Below, piece by piece: positions 5,920-10,149 of a DNA stretch of 10,149 nt. Position 1 is the stretch's first letter; every line of letters begins with the position of its first letter. The notes under the pieces are model-generated. The model saw only the letters and a list, made by a program, of their open reading frames with translations, was not told the origin of the DNA and ran no database searches. This DNA comes from Chloroflexota bacterium (GTDB lineage Bacteria > Chloroflexota > Anaerolineae > Caldilineales > Caldilineaceae): the NCBI GenBank assembly GCA_016199425.1, contig JACQGT010000162.1, positions 1 through 10,149 of the forward strand, read 5' to 3'. The translations under genes were made by a program, and so were the position numbers.

Positions 5920-8085
5920 GTGTCACTCCCCCACGACTATACAGAGCGGGTCTATGCCGGCGTGCTGGGCAAGCTCATCGGCGTCTATCTGGGCCGCCCC
6001 TTTGAGGGCTGGTCCTACGAACAGATACTACAGGAACTGGGTGAAATCCATTACTACGTTCACGAACAGCGGGGCGCGCCGCTGATTGTCACCGACGACG
6101 ACATCTCCGGCACGTTTACTTTTCTGCGCGCCCTGGCCGATTACGGCAACAGCCTCGAGTTGACCCCTGCCCAGATCGGACAGACCTGGCTCAATTACAT
6201 TATCGAGGAGCGCACAATCCTCTGGTGGGGCGGTATGGGCAATTCCACCGAACACACCGCCTATCTGCGTCTGAAGAAAGGCATCCCTGCGCCCCATAGC
6301 GGCTGCATGGCGTTGAATGGAAAAGTGGTGGCCGAGCAGATCGGCTCCCAGATTTTCATCGATGGCTGGGCAATGGTCGCCCCCGGCGATCCGGAACTGG
6401 CCGCGGATCTGGCCCGGCGCGCGGCCAGCGTCAGCCACGACGGCGAGGCCATCTACGGCGCACAGGTGCTGGCCGCGATGGAGGCCCAGGCTTTCGTCGA
6501 GTCCGACATCCAGAAACTCATCGACACCGGTCTGGCGGTCATCCCCGCCGACTGCCTCATCCGCCGCCTGATCGACGACATTCGGGAATGGCACGCGGCT
6601 GAACCGGATTGGCGTGTGGCCCGGGAGAAGATCGCAGCCAACTACGGCTACGACAAATATGGCGGCAACTGCCATATGATTCCCAACCACGGGCTGATCA
6701 TCCATTCTCTGCTCTATGGCGACGACGATTTCCAGAAGTCCTTGATGATCGTCAACACCTCTGGCTGGGACACGGATTGCAATTCGGGCAATGTGGGCTG
6801 TCTCCTGGGCATCAAAAATGGGCTGGCCGGCATCGAATCTGGCCCGGACTATCGGGGGCCGGTGGCGGACCGGCTCTACCTGCCCACGGCGGACGGCGGA
6901 CGGGCCATCAGCGACGCGGTGACAGAGAGCTATCACGTGGTCAATACGGGGCGGGCTTTGGCCGGGGCAGCGCCGCTGGCGCCTAAGCAGGGCGCACGCT
7001 TCCACTTCGAGTTGCCCGGCTCGGTGCAGGGTTTCCTGCCGGATGAAAGTGTGGAGGCCAGGGGTGTGCTCAAAGTGGAGAATGTAGCCGGACAGAGCAC
7101 AACCGGCGCCCGCAGCCTGGCCTTCCGCTATCAGGGGCTGGCGACCGGACGGGTGGCCCGGGCCGGCACGCCGGTTTTCACCCCCTCGAAAGAAGTGGGC
7201 GACTATTTCGAGAAACGGGGCTATGCCCTCCTGGCCTCGCCTGCCCTGTACCCCGGCCAGACCGTGCGCGCCGGGCTGGCTGCCGACGCCGCCAACAAAA
7301 GCGCCGTCTACTGCAATCTTTACCTGCGCCGCTACTGCGCCCCGGACGACCGTTTAGAACTGGTGCGCGGCTCGCAGATAAGCCTGGCGCCGGGTGTCAG
7401 CCACATCTTTGCCTGGCCCATCGAAGGCAAGGGCAGCGAACCCATCGCCGAGATCGGGCTGGAAATCCACAGCGACCAGCGGGCAGAGGGCAGCCTCTAT
7501 CTGGATTATCTGACCTGGGAGGGCGCGCCGGATGTGATCTTCACCCGTCCCGAACCCGGCCATCGCCAGCAGCGCTGGACACCCGGCGCGCAGATGTGGC
7601 GGCGAGCCTGGGTCAAAGGCGTGGACAGCCACGACCACTGGTGGCCGGAGGCTTTTCGGGTGGTGCAGAACGAGGGGCGGGGACTGCTCATCACCGGTAC
7701 CCGAGAATGGACGGACTACGCAGCGTCGGCTACGCTTACCCTGCATCTGGCCGCCGCCGCCGGCATTGCGGTGCGCGTGCAGGGGATGCGCCGTTACTAT
7801 GCGCTTCTGCTCTGCAACGACGGCAAGGCCCGGCTGATCAAAGCCCTGGACGGCGACCGCGTGCTGGCCGAGGCAGAGTTCCCGTGGGTCTACGGCGACA
7901 GCCACGACTTTCGCCTGGGAGCGGCGGGAAACCGCATCCAGGCCAGCATCGACGGACAACTCCTCTTTGACGTAGAGGACTCGCAGCGTCCCCTCGCCGG
8001 CGGCGGCGTGGCCTTTGTGGTGGAGGAAGGCCGGGTGATGAGTGATGAGATGAGAGTGACCGGATTGGAAATTGTTCAGCGGTAA
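5920..8085 (+). CDS. ADP-ribosylglycohydrolase-family protein with long C-terminal beta-rich extension
   Basis: The 721-residue product has no signal peptide and is probably cytoplasmic. Residues 7-345 are an ADP-ribosylglycohydrolase (DraG/ARH) domain: VYAGVLGKLIGVYLGRPFEGW near 11-31, the metal-binding acidic run TDDD at 58-61 (family TDDT/SDDT), SVSHDGEAIYGAQVLAAMEA, and GWDTDC at 282-287 with the two metal-ligand aspartates D284 and D286. The family holds two Mg ions and cleaves N-glycosidic bonds to ribose. The remaining 375 residues have no enzyme motif I recognise. The last part (about 545-721), with VRVQGMRRYYALLLCND and FRLGAAGNRIQASIDGQLLFDVED, resembles a laminin-G/DUF1080-like jelly roll, perhaps carbohydrate binding. 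The GTG start is fixed by AGAGGAG seven bases upstream. Its place behind a sugar importer suggests it processes the imported glycoside or nucleoside-like compound rather than ADP-ribosylated protein; that is inference. Confidence 0.88.
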   Translation: MSLPHDYTERVYAGVLGKLIGVYLGRPFEGWSYEQILQELGEIHYYVHEQRGAPLIVTDDDISGTFTFLRALADYGNSLELTPAQIGQTWLNYIIEERTILWWGGMGNSTEHTAYLRLKKGIPAPHSGCMALNGKVVAEQIGSQIFIDGWAMVAPGDPELAADLARRAASVSHDGEAIYGAQVLAAMEAQAFVESDIQKLIDTGLAVIPADCLIRRLIDDIREWHAAEPDWRVAREKIAANYGYDKYGGNCHMIPNHGLIIHSLLYGDDDFQKSLMIVNTSGWDTDCNSGNVGCLLGIKNGLAGIESGPDYRGPVADRLYLPTADGGRAISDAVTESYHVVNTGRALAGAAPLAPKQGARFHFELPGSVQGFLPDESVEARGVLKVENVAGQSTTGARSLAFRYQGLATGRVARAGTPVFTPSKEVGDYFEKRGYALLASPALYPGQTVRAGLAADAANKSAVYCNLYLRRYCAPDDRLELVRGSQISLAPGVSHIFAWPIEGKGSEPIAEIGLEIHSDQRAEGSLYLDYLTWEGAPDVIFTRPEPGHRQQRWTPGAQMWRRAWVKGVDSHDHWWPEAFRVVQNEGRGLLITGTREWTDYAASATLTLHLAAAAGIAVRVQGMRRYYALLLCNDGKARLIKALDGDRVLAEAEFPWVYGDSHDFRLGAAGNRIQASIDGQLLFDVEDSQRPLAGGGVAFVVEEGRVMSDEMRVTGLEIVQR

Positions 8086-8120
8086 CGGGCTGATTTCAGT
8101 CAGAGGCGGACAGACTCCAG

Positions 8121-8159
8121 GCCGGTCCGTGACCCGCCAGACGCCGGTCACGGACCGGC
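8121..8159. terminator. Strong hairpin after the sugar operon, probable terminator
   Basis: GCCGGTCCGTGACC (8121-8134) and GGTCACGGACCGGC (8146-8159) form a perfect 14-bp stem with an 11-base loop, beginning 36 bases after the ARH-family stop codon. Only a short TTTT follows at 8171, so an intrinsic terminator is likely but not certain; it may just protect the 3' end. Confidence 0.5.
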
Positions 8160-8205
8160 TGAGAGCAGAGTTTTCGCCCCCAATTGTGATTGATGTTCCC
8201 CTTCG

Positions 8206-8233
8206 TTGACAGTCGGTCTGGCATTGCTATAAT
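8206..8233 (+). promoter_or_regulatory. Consensus extended -10 sigma70 promoter for the toxin-antitoxin pair
   Basis: TTGACA (8206-8211) and TATAAT (8228-8233) are both perfect consensus, 16 bases apart, and TGC before the -10 gives an extended -10. It is the best promoter in the window, with transcription expected near 8240, about 36 bases before the toxin start. Confidence 0.85.
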
Positions 8234-8275
8234 AGCGTCAGTACCCGATGCGTTTTGCCTACGGGAATTTCGGTT

Positions 8276-8563
8276 ATGCACATCGAACGAATCGTTTGTT
8301 CGGCTCATATCGAGGACAAGTTGGCGGCGAAACATCGGGTGACTCTCCGTGAGGTTCGCCAGGTATTGTTGGGACAGCCACGTATCCGTTTCGCAGAAAA
8401 CGGACATATGCCAGGAGAAGATATCTATGCTGCTTTTGGCCAGAGCTACGCCGGGCGCTATCTGGCTATCTTCTTTGTCTACAAACCGGCTACTGAAACT
8501 GCAATTGTCATTAGTGGGCGCGATATGACCCAAAGTGAGCGGAGACGTTATGCAAGAAAATAG
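8276..8563 (+). CDS. BrnT-like toxin of a type II toxin-antitoxin pair
   Basis: The 95-residue basic protein has the BrnT/DUF4258-like layout. AAKHRVTLREVRQVL (about 17-31) matches the KHGVT-EE-V helix. PRIRFAENG and GEDIYAAFGQSYAGRYLAIFFV (about 35-68) form the central sheet, and VISGRDMTQSERRRYARK (78-95) is the typical RxxT..ERRRY tail. BrnT proteins are small ribonuclease-like toxins that block translation. The ATG at 8276 has GGGA nine bases upstream; a TTG at 8255 in frame would add seven residues and is less likely. Its end overlaps the next gene by 14 bases. The toxin-first order and partner type match BrnT-BrnA operons. Confidence 0.75.
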   Translation: MHIERIVCSAHIEDKLAAKHRVTLREVRQVLLGQPRIRFAENGHMPGEDIYAAFGQSYAGRYLAIFFVYKPATETAIVISGRDMTQSERRRYARK

Positions 8564-8810
8564 ACACAGTACGATTTCCAATGCGCGGAGTCTGGAGGAG
8601 ATCGGAGAGTTTTGGGATACCCACGACTTCACTGAATTCGATGACGACAGTCCCGATGTCGCATTCACAATCGCCAATGCCATCGCGATTGAGGCCGATC
8701 TTTTCTCTGCAGTCGAGCAACAGGCGCGCTTGCGGGGCGTATCGGTCGAGACGCTTGTCAATCTCTGGTTGCAGGAAAAACTGGCCGAACAGCTACAGGC
8801 TGTTGCCTGA
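8550..8810 (+). CDS. CopG/BrnA-type antitoxin
   Basis: The 86-residue acidic partner of the preceding toxin. The N-terminal half carries LEEIGEFWDTHDFTEFDDD (15-33), the hallmark of the CopG-antitoxin family (PF12441-like), which usually contacts the toxin. The C-terminal half (about 49-82) has a short strand followed by two helices, EADLFSAVEQQARLRGVSVETLVNLWLQEKL, as in ribbon-helix-helix DNA-binding domains. It would bind and neutralise the toxin and repress the promoter at 8206-8233. The ATG at 8550 has GGAG five bases upstream inside the toxin gene. Overlap of the two genes implies coupled translation. I saw no clear operator palindrome near the promoter. Confidence 0.75.
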   Translation: MQENRHSTISNARSLEEIGEFWDTHDFTEFDDDSPDVAFTIANAIAIEADLFSAVEQQARLRGVSVETLVNLWLQEKLAEQLQAVA

Positions 8811-8863
8811 ATTCGCTTCTGCCTGTACGAAACGCCTTCGACATACGCTCTCTTTTCCTCCTC

Positions 8864-8892
8864 TTGCGCGTAACTCCCCTTTGCCCGATAAT
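8864..8892 (+). promoter_or_regulatory. Possible promoter before the small ORF and 123-residue gene
   Basis: TTGCGC (8864-8869) and GATAAT (8887-8892) are separated by exactly 17 bases, and the -10 abuts the palindrome at 8891-8908. Four and five of six bases match the consensus. The start point would be near 8899, about 32 bases before the ORF at 8931. Confidence 0.45.
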
Positions 8893-8911
8893 GACAGTCA
8901 TCTGTCATCCA
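8888..8911. repeat. 24-bp promoter-proximal repeat with ATGACAG palindrome, copy A
   Basis: The block contains ATGACAG (8891-8897), the spacer TCAT, and CTGTCAT (8902-8908), a perfect 7-bp inverted repeat. The block recurs at 9603-9626 with 22 of 24 bases the same, upstream of another gene. Its position over the predicted -10 and start point fits an operator, or a remnant of a duplicated leader. Confidence 0.6.
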
Positions 8912-8930
8912 CCCGCCCACCCGTTGCCCG

Positions 8931-9032
8931 ATGGACTATCTCAACTTCGACTTGACCGAGATCGAACGCATGATTGTTGAGAACCGACAGTTGATTCTGT
9001 CCTCTTGGCAAAAGGAGATGAAGAAACGATGA
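8931..9032 (+). CDS. Small 33-residue ORF, translationally coupled to next gene
   Basis: The frame from ATG 8931 to TGA 9030-9032 gives a charged peptide starting MDYLNFDLTEIERMIVENRQ and ending KEMKKR, which should form one amphipathic helix. The stop overlaps the next gene's start as ATGA, a classic coupling arrangement, and its last codons contain the AAAGGAG that serves that gene. It has no clear ribosome site of its own. I do not recognise a family. It could be the remnant of a longer gene, a small partner protein, or simply a leader peptide. Confidence 0.5.
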   Translation: MDYLNFDLTEIERMIVENRQLILSSWQKEMKKR

Positions 9033-9400
9033 ATCTAACCCACGTAAAGGTCGAAGTCCACGAGTCCCCTGCCTTTCAATCTGTCGTGATTCCCGTCGCT
9101 GTGCCTGATTTGGACGATGTGCGTGCGCTTGCCTACCGTCTGCACGCGGCGAATCAGCCCTTTGAGGATGTGGTTTGGGGGTGGCCCGTCTACTACGACC
9201 CGGAAGTAAGTGAAGACGAAGCCGCCTTTGAAATCCCCGACGGTACGGGCGGTTTTCGCACGGAGTACCGCCCTTTCTGGAGTCCAGCCAGTTTTACTAT
9301 CGGCGAGAGCGGTGTCTGGTTCTTTTCTCTGCTATGGGAAGACGGGCGGAATGGCGAACCCGTCGAGTTCCTGGATGATCGAAATTTGATCGCCAGGTGA
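9029..9400 (+). CDS. Hypothetical protein, 123 residues, family not recognised
   Basis: A soluble, acidic protein with no signal peptide or membrane segment. Visible features are a pattern of alternating hydrophobic residues (VKVEVHESPAFQSVVIPVAV), a central aromatic and acidic stretch (VVWGWPVYYDPEVSEDEAAFEI) and a C-terminal WFFSLLWEDGRNGEPVEFLDD, so a mainly beta fold is plausible. The start ATG at 9029 overlaps the small ORF's stop; AAAGGAG at 9011-9017 lies 11 bases upstream. An in-frame TTG at 9005 would add eight residues but lacks a site. Codon use resembles the neighbours. It sits in an accessory stretch between a toxin-antitoxin pair and a mobile repeat; no function can be assigned. 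Confidence 0.65.
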   Translation: MNLTHVKVEVHESPAFQSVVIPVAVPDLDDVRALAYRLHAANQPFEDVVWGWPVYYDPEVSEDEAAFEIPDGTGGFRTEYRPFWSPASFTIGESGVWFFSLLWEDGRNGEPVEFLDDRNLIAR

Positions 9401-9422
9401 GGAGTCTGGACTACTTAAAAGC

Positions 9423-9533
9423 GACTCCACTGCAAAAAGCCTTTTGAACCGCAAAGAACGCAAAGAAGCGCAAAGATTTCCAGAAAGAAATCCGCGTTCA
9501 TCCGTGGCTCAAAGACCTTTTTGCACTGGAGTC
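9423..9533. mobile_element. MITE with 17-bp terminal inverted repeats and 6-bp direct flanking repeats
   Basis: The left end GACTCCACTGCAAAAAG (9423-9439) and right end CTTTTTGCACTGGAGTC (9517-9533) are inverted repeats over 17 bases with one mismatch, and complementarity continues loosely inward. AAAAGC directly flanks both ends (9417-9422 and 9534-9539), as expected for a target duplication. The inside has the iterated CGCAAAG units (9450-9476) and ATCCGCGTTCATCCGTGG. It is 111 bp with no coding capacity, lying between the 123-residue gene and rhaM. Confidence 0.8.
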
Positions 9534-9601
9534 AAAAGCGGGTGCATCCTCTGTGGGTACGCTCGCTTTTTATTTGCATCACGCCGAATTCTCATTTACC
9601 C

Positions 9602-9626
9602 TATAATGACAGCCACCTGTCATCCA
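9602..9626. repeat. 24-bp promoter-proximal repeat with ATGACAG palindrome, copy B, plus TATAAT
   Basis: Bases 9603-9626 match 8888-8911 at 22 of 24. They contain ATGACAG (9606-9612), CCAC, and CTGTCAT (9617-9623). A perfect TATAAT (9602-9607) overlaps its left edge and could be the -10 of rhaM; no good -35 hexamer is seen at a 16-18 base spacing. The block ends 34 bases before the rhaM start. Confidence 0.55.
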
Positions 9627-9660
9627 TCGGCTGACAATCTCGACTCGACAGGAGAAACCT

Positions 9661-9984
9661 ATGCACCGCATCGGCTTTTTGCTCAAAGTGAAGCAGGACA
9701 AAATCGAAGAATACAAAGAACACCACAAGGCGGTTTGGCCGGAGATGCTGGACGCGCTGCGGCGCACGGGCTGGCGCAACTACTCCCTTTTTATGCGCCC
9801 CGACGGTCTGCTCTTCGGCTACTTCGAGACGCCGGAGAGCTTCGCCGCGGCGTTGGAAGGGATGTCCAAAGAAGAAGTCAACGCCCGCTGGCAGGACTTT
9901 ATGGCCCCCTACTTCGAGGGGTTGGGCACCACCCACGCTGACGAAATGATGGTGGAGTTGGAAGAGGTCTTTCATCTCGACTGA
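9661..9984 (+). CDS. rhaM: L-rhamnose mutarotase
   Basis: The 107-residue cytoplasmic enzyme interconverts the alpha and beta anomers of L-rhamnose, which speeds entry into rhamnose isomerase. Length matches the family (about 104). The signature is clear: FLLKVKQDKIEEYKEHHKAV with Y18 and H22 at the same positions as the active-site Tyr18 and His22 of the E. coli enzyme, then WPEML, RNYSLFM, and the acidic ending MMVELEEVFHLD that matches the family's SELQEVFYLP. The ATG at 9661 has AGGAG six bases upstream. A longer frame opens at 9444 inside the MITE but in another phase and is not a gene. It stands alone here, so partner rhamnose genes would be sought beyond the right edge. Confidence 0.93.
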   Translation: MHRIGFLLKVKQDKIEEYKEHHKAVWPEMLDALRRTGWRNYSLFMRPDGLLFGYFETPESFAAALEGMSKEEVNARWQDFMAPYFEGLGTTHADEMMVELEEVFHLD

Positions 9985-9990
9985 GAGCTT

Positions 9991-10148
9991 ACGTATTGCG
10001 TATTTCGTGTTGCGTAGGTGGGGTACGTTGTCGTTTCTTTCGGTGGGGATTGGGTAGGGGAAAGGGGTTTATGCTCAACTTCACTCCCCCTACATCTCCT
10101 TCGCTGTCGCGTCATCACTGCCTACGCACTACGCAATACGCAATACGT
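9991..10148. repeat. Inverted repeat built of 7-bp-periodic CGT units
   Basis: Arms at 9991-10017 and 10122-10148 match as inverted repeats at 24 of 27 bases, enclosing about 104 bases. CGT recurs at 9992, 9999, 10006 and 10013 in the left arm; ACG recurs at 10124, 10131, 10138 and 10145 in the right arm. The unit is GCGTATT/AATACGC-like. The layout repeats that of 3914-3976 with a different four-base filler. The inner part has no reading frame worth naming. It lies 7 bp after the rhaM stop and may end at the window edge. Confidence 0.7.
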
Positions 10149-10149
10149 C

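Noticed and set aside
6028..7005. Long minus-strand frame of 325 codons
   Set aside because: It mirrors the ADP-ribosylglycohydrolase domain, whose motifs on the plus strand are clear.
8096..8920. Minus-strand frame of 274 codons across the toxin-antitoxin region
   Set aside because: It runs antisense through two well-supported genes, their consensus promoter and the hairpin at 8121-8159.
9450..9476. Iterated CGCAAAG units as a possible CRISPR or iteron array
   Set aside because: Only three short units with 2-3 base gaps lying inside a MITE; no spacers and no replication genes.
9444..9941. Frame of 165 codons beginning in the MITE
   Set aside because: It starts in the repeat and overlaps rhaM out of phase; rhaM has the ribosome site and family motifs.

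Overview
The window looks like part of a GC-rich bacterial chromosome. It carries a carbohydrate-uptake and catabolism locus and a short accessory stretch, and its spacers are unusually rich in small palindromic repeats. Gene content points to Chloroflexota (Anaerolineae or Caldilineae-like): a LacI regulator, a CUT1-type ABC importer with no local ATPase, an intracellular ADP-ribosylglycohydrolase-family enzyme, tandem NAD-epimerase modules and many small inverted repeats. That taxonomic guess is inference; there is no rRNA or marker gene to confirm it.

Layout. 1-884 (minus): N-terminal part of a protein with two NAD-dependent epimerase/dehydratase modules, running off the left edge. 885-1220: divergent regulatory spacer with a good sigma70-type promoter, a perfect 20-bp palindrome with a central CpG (a likely LacI-family operator) and a 134-bp palindromic repeat. 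1221-2246: LacI-family regulator. 2292-2406: MITE-like nested inverted repeat. 2498-3874: lipoprotein sugar-binding protein. 3914-3976: hairpin with 7-bp periodicity. 4038-4976 and 4978-5811: the two permeases. 5811-5897: second copy of the 1059-1192 repeat, inverted and missing one end. 5920-8085: ADP-ribosylglycohydrolase-family protein with a long C-terminal beta-rich extension. 8121-8159: strong hairpin, probably a terminator.

After that come: 8206-8233, a consensus promoter; 8276-8563 and 8550-8810, an overlapping BrnT-like toxin / CopG-type antitoxin pair; 8931-9032, a 33-codon reading frame sharing ATGA with an unrecognised 123-residue protein (9029-9400); 9423-9533, a MITE with 17-bp terminal inverted repeats and 6-bp direct flanking repeats; 9661-9984, L-rhamnose mutarotase (rhaM); 9991-10148, a second hairpin with 7-bp periodicity.

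How the genes may work together (inference): the LacI protein senses a sugar and represses its own promoter and perhaps the importer operon. The lipoprotein captures the sugar or glycoside and the two permeases import it, powered by an ATPase encoded elsewhere. The cytoplasmic ARH-family protein and the divergent epimerase-like protein would then act on the imported compound. rhaM hints at rhamnose use nearby, but it is separated by the toxin-antitoxin module and has its own leader.

I found no clear novel defence or mobile system. The most interesting signals are non-coding: at least four distinct palindromic repeat families within 10 kb, two of them in paired copies with conserved geometry, and a duplicated 24-bp promoter-proximal palindrome.
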